Assembly: GCA_003139545.1 (NCBI GenBank)
Contig: PLJC01000038.1
Location: 587-64,586, forward strand
Direction of reading: 5' to 3'
From: Actinomycetota bacterium
GTDB lineage: Bacteria > Actinomycetota > Thermoleophilia > Gaiellales > Gaiellaceae
DNA: 64,000 bases
Part shown: positions 24,984 to 32,797 of the stretch, piece by piece
Numbering within the stretch: position 1 is the first letter of the stretch
Layout of the letters: every line of letters begins with the position of its first letter
Notes under the pieces: model-generated
Databases searched by the model: none
What the model was told of the DNA's origin: nothing
The model's input: only the letters and a program-made list of their open reading frames with translations
Translations under genes and position numbers: made by a program

Positions 24984-25937
24984 ATGCGCGAGGAGGGGAT
25001 GACACCGGGGCCGCCCGAGCACGGCCCGTCGCCCACCATCTGGCCGCTCGGCTTCGCCGTCGGCATCGCAGTCGCCCTCGTCGGGCTGATCGTCGACCCG
25101 ATGGTCATTGCCTCGATCGGCGCCGTGATCGCGATCGTGTTCGGCTTCCTGTGGGCGCGCGACGCGACCTCGGAGATGCGTCGCGCGGCGCCGACCGTCA
25201 CCGCCGAGGTGCGGGAGGCGACGCCGGCGGAGGCCGCCGCCATGCCGGAAGCGAAGCCCGCTCCCGAGAAGATGCAGCGCAGCCGCTTCCTCGAAGGGGC
25301 GACGCTCGGCCTCGGCGGCATCATCGGCGGCCTCGTCACGCTTCCCGTCGCGGGCTTCGCGCTGCTCCCGTCGTTCCTCGGCCAGAAGGGCCACAAGGTG
25401 GATATGGGCCCGGTCGACGCCTACCCGATCGGGAAGTGGTTCATCTCGACGTTCACCGTCGATCCTTCGGAAGGTGAGGTGTCGCGGCGCACCGCGTTCG
25501 TGCGCAACAACGGCGCCGTCGGCAACAACGTTCCGAGCTTCACGATCATCTCGAACCGCTGCGCGCACCTCGGCTGTCCCGTCCAGGCGAACGGACCGAC
25601 CGGCGCGATCCTCGGCGAGAAGAACGTGACCGAGCACACCGTCAACGGCGCGATCCTCCTGCGCCCGGTCGTGCCGGCCGGCTTCGGCTGCCCGTGCCAC
25701 GGCGGGCAGTACGACACCGAGGGCAACCGCACCGCCGGCCCGCCCGTGCGCGCGCTCGATCGCTACTCGTTCGAGATCGACAACGGCCACCTCGTGCTGC
25801 TGAGCACGTTCTCGGTGTCGCACGTCGTCGGCGTCGGCGCCCAGGCGAAGATCTACAAGTACAAGCTGTCCGGCCCGGGGCAACACGTGGACGGTCCGGA
25901 GCAGTGGTTCTATCCCCTCGAGCCTCCGCACCACTGA
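24984..25937 (+). CDS. qcrA: Cytochrome bc complex Rieske iron-sulfur subunit (QcrA-like)
   Basis: About 317 residues. Two N-terminal membrane helices (WPLGFAVGIAVALVGLIVDP and the next stretch) precede a third helix (GIIGGLVTLPVAGFALL), as in actinobacterial QcrA. The [2Fe-2S] ligands are in NRCAHLGCPV and FGCPCHGGQYD (C-x-H ... C-x-x-H plus the disulfide Cys). It passes electrons from quinol to cytochrome c. Starts are possible at TTG 24969, ATG 24984 and ATG 24999; 24984 is a compromise. ATGA overlap with the cytochrome b gene. Confidence 0.88.
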   Translation: MREEGMTPGPPEHGPSPTIWPLGFAVGIAVALVGLIVDPMVIASIGAVIAIVFGFLWARDATSEMRRAAPTVTAEVREATPAEAAAMPEAKPAPEKMQRSRFLEGATLGLGGIIGGLVTLPVAGFALLPSFLGQKGHKVDMGPVDAYPIGKWFISTFTVDPSEGEVSRRTAFVRNNGAVGNNVPSFTIISNRCAHLGCPVQANGPTGAILGEKNVTEHTVNGAILLRPVVPAGFGCPCHGGQYDTEGNRTAGPPVRALDRYSFEIDNGHLVLLSTFSVSHVVGVGAQAKIYKYKLSGPGQHVDGPEQWFYPLEPPHH

Positions 25938-26749
25938 TGGCGATCCGTCGCGAACCAAGTCGCGCCCAGGTCCGCCGCGAGCAGATGCTCGCTGCCGCGA
26001 CGTATCCGCTCGACTGGCTCGAGGAGCGTTCAGGTCTCGTCGGCGGCGTGAAGTACTTCCTCTTCCGCAAGGTCCCGTCCGACACGAACTGGATGCAGAC
26101 GCTTGGGTCGGCGACGCTGACGGCGTTCCTCGTCCAGGCGGTCACGGGCGTGATCCTCGCGATGTACTACAAGCCGTCGCCGCACGACGCGTACTCGTCG
26201 ATCCAGAACATCACCGACCACCTGACGATGGGCTGGCTCGTCCGCGGCATGCACAAGTGGGGCGCGAGCGTCTTCATCATCCTCATGTTCCTGCACATGG
26301 GGCGCGTGTTCCTGTTCGGCGCGTACAAGTATCCGCGCGAACTGAACTGGATCATCGGCGTGCTGCTGCTCGTGCTCGGGCTGACGGCGGGCTTCACCGG
26401 ATATCTCCTTCCGTGGGATCAGACCGCGTACTGGGCGAGCGTCGTCGGCATCAACCTGAACGGGACGGCGCCGTTCGTCGGCCCATGGCTCGCGCAATTC
26501 CTGCGGTCCGGCCAGGAGATCAACGGCAACACGTTGTCGCTCTTCTACTCGCTGCACATGCTCGTGATCCCGGCCGGGATCATCTCGCTCATCACGCTGC
26601 ACCTGTACCTCGTCATCCGGCTCGGCGTGACGTCGCCGCCGTGGTCGCGCGAAGCCGCCGGACGCGAGGTCGTCGAGGAGCCCTCGACGGTGCGCACCGG
26701 CTTGACGCGTCCCGCGCCGCACGGCGGCGCCTCGGGAGGCAGCGACTGA
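25937..26749 (+). CDS. qcrB: Cytochrome b subunit of bc complex, N-terminal (b6-like) part
   Basis: A 270-residue four-helix cytochrome b. Haem ligands lie in paired helices: HKWGASVFIILMFLHMGRVF and LFYSLHMLVIPAGIISLITLH. GYLLPWDQTAYWA is the conserved Qo-side motif. Cytochrome b is split here, as in b6f and Bacillus-type complexes, with the C-terminal helices encoded by the next gene. It overlaps both neighbours by one to four bases. Confidence 0.88.
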   Translation: MAIRREPSRAQVRREQMLAAATYPLDWLEERSGLVGGVKYFLFRKVPSDTNWMQTLGSATLTAFLVQAVTGVILAMYYKPSPHDAYSSIQNITDHLTMGWLVRGMHKWGASVFIILMFLHMGRVFLFGAYKYPRELNWIIGVLLLVLGLTAGFTGYLLPWDQTAYWASVVGINLNGTAPFVGPWLAQFLRSGQEINGNTLSLFYSLHMLVIPAGIISLITLHLYLVIRLGVTSPPWSREAAGREVVEEPSTVRTGLTRPAPHGGASGGSD

Positions 26750-27585
26750 TGGCGGAAGAGAAGCCGAGCGGCCTCGATGAGCGCCGGGCGGGATTCGCGC
26801 GCTACAAGAAGGACGTCAAGGAGCGCGGGAAGTCGTTCTTCCCGTACGCCATGTTCCACGACACGGTGATGAGCCTCATCGTCGTCTCGGTGATCGTGGG
26901 CCTCGCCGTCATCTGGAAGTGGACGTCGTACGGGCCGCACCACGACGGCCTGCACAAGGGCCTCATCGGGCCCGAGTACGCGCCTCCCGCCGACCCGGGA
27001 ACGGTGAGCTTCGTCCCGCGGCCGGACTGGTACTTCTATTTCCTCTTCTATCTCCTGCGCATCTTCAAGTGGCCGGAGACGGTGTTCCTCGGGACGATCG
27101 GCGTGCCGACGATCGCGCTCATCCTGCTGCTCGCGCTGCCGTTCATGGACCTGCGCCGCGAGCGGCGCCCGTCGCGGCGCCCGGTGGCGATGGTCGCCGC
27201 CGTGCTGACAATCTTCTCCATGGGCATCCTCACGTGGAAGGGCGCGACCGCGAAGGAGGCGCTCGCCTCCGAGGTGATCGCGGACGTCCCGTCGTGGGTG
27301 ACGCAGGAGAAGCTGCCGGCGGCCGCGATACCGGGGGCGAAGCTGTTCGCGACAGCAGGCTGTACGGCCTGCCACACCTATCTCGGCACGGGCTCGTCGA
27401 ACCTCGGCGCCCCCGATCTGACCGCGATCGGCACGCGCAACCTCGGCATCAGCTTCCAGATCAGGCACCTCCAGTGCCCCTCCTGCGTGACCCCGGGCTC
27501 GCCCATGCCGAAATTCGCCTCCCTGGGCACGGCGAGGCTGCACGAGCTCGCCGTCTTCCTCGAATCCTCCAAGGGCAAGCGGTAA
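26749..27585 (+). CDS. Cytochrome b C-terminal part (subunit IV-like) fused to cytochrome c
   Basis: A 278-residue fusion. The first part has three membrane helices and the Qo motif PDWYFYFLFY (PEWY in most ubiquinol enzymes; PDWY fits low-potential menaquinol). After another helix a c-type haem domain follows: FATAGCTACHTYLG (CxxCH) with SNLGAPDLTAIGTRN and a probable axial Met in GSPMPKF. An additional Cys pair, QCPSC, lies between, probably a disulfide. It completes a three-gene bc complex. ATG 26749 overlaps the cytochrome b stop. Confidence 0.85.
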   Translation: MAEEKPSGLDERRAGFARYKKDVKERGKSFFPYAMFHDTVMSLIVVSVIVGLAVIWKWTSYGPHHDGLHKGLIGPEYAPPADPGTVSFVPRPDWYFYFLFYLLRIFKWPETVFLGTIGVPTIALILLLALPFMDLRRERRPSRRPVAMVAAVLTIFSMGILTWKGATAKEALASEVIADVPSWVTQEKLPAAAIPGAKLFATAGCTACHTYLGTGSSNLGAPDLTAIGTRNLGISFQIRHLQCPSCVTPGSPMPKFASLGTARLHELAVFLESSKGKR

Positions 27586-27603
27586 CAGCGACAATCCTGG
27601 GGA

Positions 27604-28194
27604 ATGCACGTATTCCTCGGGATCACGGGCGCTTCGGGCGCTCCGTACGCTGCCCGGCTGCTCGAGGCGCTCGCCGCAGCTGACTGCGAGATCGGCGTCT
27701 GCGCGTCCAGCGCCGGCGTCGAGGTGCTCGCCACCGAGCTGTACGGCAATGCGAAGCTCTCGCGGGACGAGACGCTCGCCCGCCTCCTCGAGCACGCGCC
27801 GCGGGCAACGCTGTACGATCCGAACGACTGGAAGGCGCCCTACGCGTCCGGCTCGGCGAAGGTCGACGCCTACGTCATCTGCCCCTGCTCGATGGGCACG
27901 CTCGGGACGATCGCCTCCGGCGCCATGCAGAACCTCATCCACCGCGCGGCGTCGGTGGCGATCAAGGAGGAGCGCCGCCTCGTCCTCATGCCGCGCGAGA
28001 CGCCGCTCTCGGCCATCCACCTGCGCAACATGCTCACGCTGCGCGAGGCCGGTGCGACCATCCTCTTCCTCGCGCCGGGCTTCTACCACGGTGCGGAGAC
28101 GGTCGACGACCTCGTCGACTTCATCGTCGCGCGCGCGCTCGACCAGCTCGGCCTCGTGAACGTCGCTGCAAAACGGTGGGGCGCCTCGAGGTGA
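27604..28194 (+). CDS. ubiX: Flavin prenyltransferase UbiX
   Basis: A 196-residue UbiX/Pad1 enzyme that attaches dimethylallyl to FMN to make the UbiD cofactor. MHVFLGITGASGAPYAARLLEAL is the FMN-binding start; CPCSMGTLGTIASGAMQNLIHRAASVAIKE and LVLMPRETPLSAIHLRNMLTL are diagnostic. It serves the UbiD decarboxylase encoded at 23509. A GTGA overlap links it to ubiE. Confidence 0.93.
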   Translation: MHVFLGITGASGAPYAARLLEALAAADCEIGVCASSAGVEVLATELYGNAKLSRDETLARLLEHAPRATLYDPNDWKAPYASGSAKVDAYVICPCSMGTLGTIASGAMQNLIHRAASVAIKEERRLVLMPRETPLSAIHLRNMLTLREAGATILFLAPGFYHGAETVDDLVDFIVARALDQLGLVNVAAKRWGASR

Positions 28195-28925
28195 ACGATG
28201 AATCGGAGGCTGTGATCGCTACGCATGTAACTGAAGCGCGTAGCGCAGAAACCGGGCGCCTGCCGGCAGACGGCGTGCAGCGCATGTTCGACCGCATCGC
28301 TCCGGTGTACGACGCGATGAACCGCGTCATGACGGCCGGGCTCGACCGACGCTGGCGGCGGATCACCGTCGAGCAGGTCGTGCGCAACGGCGACCGCGTC
28401 CTCGATGCCTGCTGCGGCACCGGCGACCTCGCCATCGCCGCGCGGGGGCGTGGCGCGGACGTCGTCGGTCTCGACTTCTCCGAGCCGATGCTCGAGCGCG
28501 CGCGCTCGAAGTCCCGCGAGATCGAATGGGTGCGCGGAGACGTGCTCGCGCTGCCGTTCGACGACGCGTCCTTCGACGCGGTCACCGTCGGCTTCGGCGT
28601 TCGCAACGTCGAGGATCTCGAGGCCGGACTGCGCGAGCTCCGGCGCGTGCTGCGGCCCGGCGGGCGCATCGGAATCCTCGAGATCACGCATCCGCGCGGC
28701 GCGCTCGCGCCCTTCTACCGCCTGTGGTTCGACCGCGTCGTCCCTGCCATCGGCCGGGTGGTTCCCGGCGGCGCGGCCTACACGTACCTGCCGGCGAGCG
28801 TGCGCCGCTTTCCTGCGCCCCAGGAGCTCGCGGCGCTGCTCGAGGACGCGGGCTTCGCGACCGTGCGGTTCCGCCTCTTCGCCGGGGGTATCGTCGCTCT
28901 CCACGTGGCGGAGGCCGGTCAGTGA
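28191..28925 (+). CDS. menG: Demethylmenaquinone C-methyltransferase (UbiE/MenG)
   Basis: A 244-residue SAM methyltransferase for the last step of menaquinone synthesis. Family marks: VQRMFDRIAPVYDAMNRVMTAGLDRRWRR, motif I VLDACCGTGDLAI, FDAVTVGFGVRNVEDLEAGL and RVLRPGGRIGILEITHP. GTG 28191 (overlapping the ubiX stop) is preferred to GTG 28176. It ends in a GTGA overlap with the polyprenyl synthase gene. Confidence 0.9.
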   Translation: MNDESEAVIATHVTEARSAETGRLPADGVQRMFDRIAPVYDAMNRVMTAGLDRRWRRITVEQVVRNGDRVLDACCGTGDLAIAARGRGADVVGLDFSEPMLERARSKSREIEWVRGDVLALPFDDASFDAVTVGFGVRNVEDLEAGLRELRRVLRPGGRIGILEITHPRGALAPFYRLWFDRVVPAIGRVVPGGAAYTYLPASVRRFPAPQELAALLEDAGFATVRFRLFAGGIVALHVAEAGQ

Positions 28926-29824
28926 CGAGCCTGGCGGAGATCCGGGAGGCGCCCGGCCTCGAGTTGTACCTCGACGCGATCGAGGAGCGGCTCGCGCGCA
29001 CGGTCGCGTCGCATCCTGGCCTCGTCGCCGCCGTCGGAAACGAGGCGCTCGCCGCCGGCGGCAAGCGGCTACGGCCGTTGCTCGTCTTCCTCTCCACGCC
29101 CTCGAACGAGGAGCCGTCGATCGCGGCGGGCGTTGCCGTCGAGCTCGTGCACATGGCGACGCTCGTCCACGACGACCTCATCGACCGCGCGCACTTCCGG
29201 CGCGGGAAGGCGGCGGCATGGTCCGTGTACGGGCCGGAAGCCGCACGTGCGACCGGCGACTACCTGTTCGCGCGCGCCTTCGCCGAGCTGACCGCGACGG
29301 GCGATGCGGACGCGGTCGAGATCCTCGCCGACGCGACGCTGTGCCTCGCCCGCGGCGAGGCGCTGCAGCGGACGCAGACGCACGACCCTGCGACGACGGT
29401 GGACGCATATCTCGAGCGCTGCGCGCTCAAGACCGGGAAGCTGTTCGAGGCGGCGTGCCGGCTCGGTGGCGGCCCGGGCACGTACGGCCTCGCGCTCGGT
29501 GTCGCGTTCCAGATCGTCGACGACGTGCTCGACTGCGCGGGGACGACGATCGAGACGGGCAAGATCGCCGGCACCGACCTGCGCGACGGCACTCCGACGC
29601 TGCCGCTGCTGCTCGCCGCGCGGCAGGACGAGGTCGTGCGCGACGCGCTCGCGGGCGGGCCTCTCGATGGCGCGCTCGTGCGGGTTGCCGCGAGCGGCGC
29701 TCTCGAACAATCGCGGGAGGTCGCGCTCGACTACGCTAGGCGCGCCCGCGCGTGCCTCAACGGCCAGCTTCATCGCGACGAGCTCGAGTCGCTGACGCAC
29801 GCGGTCGTCGACCGAGAGAGGTAG
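28922..29824 (+). CDS. Polyprenyl diphosphate synthase
   Basis: A 300-residue trans-isoprenyl diphosphate synthase making the side chain of menaquinone. It has the KRLRPLL substrate region, the first Asp-rich motif LVHDDLIDRA and the second FQIVDDVLDCAG. Bulk at the positions before the first motif (ELVHMATL) suggests a medium to long chain; the exact length cannot be read. It lies between menG and mqnE in one transcription unit. Confidence 0.88.
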   Translation: MTSLAEIREAPGLELYLDAIEERLARTVASHPGLVAAVGNEALAAGGKRLRPLLVFLSTPSNEEPSIAAGVAVELVHMATLVHDDLIDRAHFRRGKAAAWSVYGPEAARATGDYLFARAFAELTATGDADAVEILADATLCLARGEALQRTQTHDPATTVDAYLERCALKTGKLFEAACRLGGGPGTYGLALGVAFQIVDDVLDCAGTTIETGKIAGTDLRDGTPTLPLLLAARQDEVVRDALAGGPLDGALVRVAASGALEQSREVALDYARRARACLNGQLHRDELESLTHAVVDRER

Positions 29825-29829
29825 GCACC

Positions 29830-30936
29830 TTGGCAGTCCTCGACATGCTGGAGACCTTCGCCCCCATCCGGGAGAAGATCGCGACCGGCGAGCGGCTCGA
29901 TTTCGAGGACGGCGTGACGCTGATGGAGTCGGACGACCTCCTCGCGCTCGGCGAGCTCGCCGATCTGGCGCGCCGGCAGCGAGGCGGCGGCGACGAGGTC
30001 TTCTTCATCCAGAACCTCTACCTCAACCAGACGAACGTCTGCCGTGTGAAGTGCAAGTTCTGCGCGTTCGCGAAGACGCAGAAGCAGGAGGACGCGTACA
30101 CGCTCACGGCGGACGAGCTCGCGGCCGACGCCGTCGCCATGTACGAGCACACGAAGTTCACCGAGATCCACTGCGTCAACGGCGAGAACCCGCACGTCGA
30201 CCTCGAGTTCTACGCGGACGTGCTGCGCAAGTTGAAGGCGGCGCTGCCCGAGGTGCATCTGAAGTTCTACACCGCCTCCGAGATCCACCACATGTCGAAG
30301 CTCGAGGGCTGCAGCCACGAAGAGGTGCTGCGCGTGCTGAAGGACGCGGGCCTCGGATCGCTGCCGGGCGGCGGCGCCGAGATCTTCGCCGACCGTGTCC
30401 GCAAGCTGATCGCGCCCGGTAAGGAGCATCCCGACGAATGGTTCGACGTGCACGACACCGCGCACCGGATGGGGATCCCGACGCACTGCACGCTGCTCTA
30501 CGGCCACGTCGAGACGTACGAGGAGCGTGTCGACCATCTGCTGCGGCTGCGCGCGCAGCAGGACGAGACGGGCGGCTTCCTCGCGTTCATCCCGCTCGCG
30601 TTCCATCCGGAGAACACGGTCTTCGAGCGGCGCGGCTTCAAGTTCACGACCGGAGCCGACGACCTCAAGATGATCGCGGTGTCGAGGCTCCTGCTCGACA
30701 ACATCCCGAACGTCAAGGCCTACTGGATCATGATGGGCATGCCGATGGCGCAGGTCGCGCTGCACTTCGGCGCGAACGACGTGCAGGGCACGGTCGTCCG
30801 CGAGCAGATCTTCCAGGCGGCCGGCGCGACTAGCGGGACCGAGCAGAAGGTCGGCGAGCTCGTGCGCTTCGTCCAGGAAGCCGGGCGTACTCCCGTTCAG
30901 CGCGACACGCTCTACAACGAGCTGCGCCGATGGTGA
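29830..30936 (+). CDS. mqnE: Aminofutalosine synthase MqnE
   Basis: A 368-residue radical-SAM enzyme joining enolpyruvyl-oxybenzoate with SAM to form aminofutalosine. The cluster motif is NVCRVKCKFCAF (C-x3-C-x2-C). LPGGGAEIFADRVR and THCTLLYGHVET are shared by MqnE, MqnC and CofH. The KTQKQEDAYTLT region after the cluster separates it from MqnC, whose gene lies further on. TTG 29830 follows a GAGAGG ribosome site. It overlaps mqnA by 7 bases. Confidence 0.88.
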   Translation: MAVLDMLETFAPIREKIATGERLDFEDGVTLMESDDLLALGELADLARRQRGGGDEVFFIQNLYLNQTNVCRVKCKFCAFAKTQKQEDAYTLTADELAADAVAMYEHTKFTEIHCVNGENPHVDLEFYADVLRKLKAALPEVHLKFYTASEIHHMSKLEGCSHEEVLRVLKDAGLGSLPGGGAEIFADRVRKLIAPGKEHPDEWFDVHDTAHRMGIPTHCTLLYGHVETYEERVDHLLRLRAQQDETGGFLAFIPLAFHPENTVFERRGFKFTTGADDLKMIAVSRLLLDNIPNVKAYWIMMGMPMAQVALHFGANDVQGTVVREQIFQAAGATSGTEQKVGELVRFVQEAGRTPVQRDTLYNELRRW

Positions 30937-31697
30937 AGCTCGGACGCATCTCCTACGTGAACATGGCGCCGGTCTTCTACCGGGTCGAGACCGAGGTGGA
31001 AGAGGTGCTCGGCGTTCCGACGGAGCTGAACCGGCTGCTGATCGAGGGCGAGCTCGACACGGCGCCGATCTCGTCGATCGAGTACGCGCGCAACGCGGAC
31101 AAGCTTCGGCTCCTTCCTCGTCTCTGCGTCGCGTCGGAAGGCGCGGTCGAGTCGATCCAGCTCGTGTCGAAGAAGCCGCTCGAGCAGGTACGCGTCGTCG
31201 CGATCACGCCGGAGTCGGCGACGTCGGTCGTGCTGACGAAGGTGCTGCTCCCCGAGGCGGAGCACGTGCCGCTCGGCGAGGACGCGGACGCGAAGTTGCT
31301 CATCGGCGATGCCGCGCTGAAGTCGGCTTTCGAGGATCCGACGCCGCACTTCGACCTCGGGCGGCTGTGGCTCGAACGCACCGGCCTGCCGATGGTCTTC
31401 GCCGTCTGGGCGTGCCCGGAGCCGCTCGCGGACGGGCTTGCGGAGCTCGAGGACGCGCTCGTGGCGTCCGTCCGGCGTGCCCGCGCGGAGCCTGAGCAGC
31501 TCGCGTTCGAGGCGTCCGAGCGCTACGGCTATCCGGCCGGCTTCCTCGCCCGCTACTTCGAGAAGCTCCGGTACCGCTTCGGGCCGCGCGAACGCGCCGG
31601 CCTGTACACGTTCCTCGAGCTGGCGCGGGACGCGGGTGAGCTCGACGTCGTCCCCGAGCTGCGCTTCGTGCAGTCAACGGGCGCTGCGGTCGCGTGA
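30930..31697 (+). CDS. mqnA: Chorismate dehydratase MqnA
   Basis: A 255-residue periplasmic-binding-fold enzyme that dehydrates chorismate to 3-enolpyruvyl-oxybenzoate, the first step of the futalosine route. It begins LGRISYVNMAPVFY and has APISSIEYARN, VAITPESATSVVLTK and LLIGDAALKSAF. It overlaps mqnE and mqnC by a few bases. mqnB and mqnD are not in the window. Confidence 0.9.
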   Translation: MVKLGRISYVNMAPVFYRVETEVEEVLGVPTELNRLLIEGELDTAPISSIEYARNADKLRLLPRLCVASEGAVESIQLVSKKPLEQVRVVAITPESATSVVLTKVLLPEAEHVPLGEDADAKLLIGDAALKSAFEDPTPHFDLGRLWLERTGLPMVFAVWACPEPLADGLAELEDALVASVRRARAEPEQLAFEASERYGYPAGFLARYFEKLRYRFGPRERAGLYTFLELARDAGELDVVPELRFVQSTGAAVA

Positions 31698-32773
31698 ACG
31701 CGATCCTCGAGAAGGCCGCCGAAGGCGAGCGCATCACCGACGAAGAGGCGGTCGCGCTGCTCCGCTCGCGCGATCTCGTCGCCGTCGGCCGCGTCGCGAA
31801 CGAGGTGCGCAACCGCAAGCACGATCCCGAGCGGATCACGTTCATCATCGACCGGAACCTCAACTACACGAACGTCTGCTACACGGACTGCGATTTCTGC
31901 GCCTTCTACCGCCGACCCGGCGATGTGCGCGAGGGCTATCTCCTGCCGAAGCCGATCATCTTCAAGAAGATCGAGGAGACGCTCGCTCTCGGCGGCACCG
32001 GCCTCCTGATGCAGGGCGGTCATCACCCCGATCTCGGCGTCGACTACTACGAGGATCTCTTCAGCTCCATCAAGGCGAAGTACAAGATCCACCTGCACGC
32101 GCTCTCGCCGTCGGAGGTGCAGCACATCGCGCGCCGCTCGAAGCTCACCATCCCGGAGACCCTGACGCGGTTGCGCGACGCGGGGCTCGACTCGATTCCC
32201 GGCGGCGGCGCGGAGATCCTCGTCGAACGCGTGCGCAAGATCATCGCGCCGAAGAAGACGAAGACGAACGAGTGGCTCGGCGTCATGCGCGAGGCGCACC
32301 GTCTAGGCATCTCGACGACGGCAACGATGATGTACGGGCACGTCGAGACGATCGAAGAGCGCGTCGAGCACATGCGGCGGATCCGCGAGCTCCAGGACGA
32401 GACCGGCGGCTTCCGCGCCTTCTTCTCGTGGACGTTCCAGGACGACGGCAACCGGCTCGGCGACAAGGTGCCCCCGGAAACGAGGCCGACGTCGTTCGAC
32501 TACCTGCTCACGCAGGCCGTCTCACGCATCTATCTCGACAACGTGCCGCACATCGGCTCGTCGTGGGTGACGCAGGGGAAGAAGATCGGCCAGGTCGCGC
32601 TCCAGTTCGGCGCCGACGACCTCGGCTCGGTGATGATCGAGGAGAACGTCGTCTCCGCCGCCGGCACGACGTACCGCACGACGGCGGACGAGTTCGTGCA
32701 CCTGATCAGGTCGCTGGGCAAGACGCCGGTGCAGCGCGACACGCTGTACCGCGACGTCCGCGTCTGGAACTGA
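31694..32773 (+). CDS. mqnC: Cyclic dehypoxanthinyl futalosine synthase MqnC
   Basis: A 359-residue radical-SAM cyclase of the futalosine menaquinone route. NYTNVCYTDCDFCAFYRRPG followed by EGYLL is specific to MqnC. LMQGGHHPDLGVDYYEDLF, IPGGGAEILVERVR and TATMMYGHVET are also conserved. It is the last gene of the quinone transcription unit. Confidence 0.92.
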   Translation: MNAILEKAAEGERITDEEAVALLRSRDLVAVGRVANEVRNRKHDPERITFIIDRNLNYTNVCYTDCDFCAFYRRPGDVREGYLLPKPIIFKKIEETLALGGTGLLMQGGHHPDLGVDYYEDLFSSIKAKYKIHLHALSPSEVQHIARRSKLTIPETLTRLRDAGLDSIPGGGAEILVERVRKIIAPKKTKTNEWLGVMREAHRLGISTTATMMYGHVETIEERVEHMRRIRELQDETGGFRAFFSWTFQDDGNRLGDKVPPETRPTSFDYLLTQAVSRIYLDNVPHIGSSWVTQGKKIGQVALQFGADDLGSVMIEENVVSAAGTTYRTTADEFVHLIRSLGKTPVQRDTLYRDVRVWN

Positions 32774-32797
32774 CGCCCGCTACCCTGCGACGGGGTC

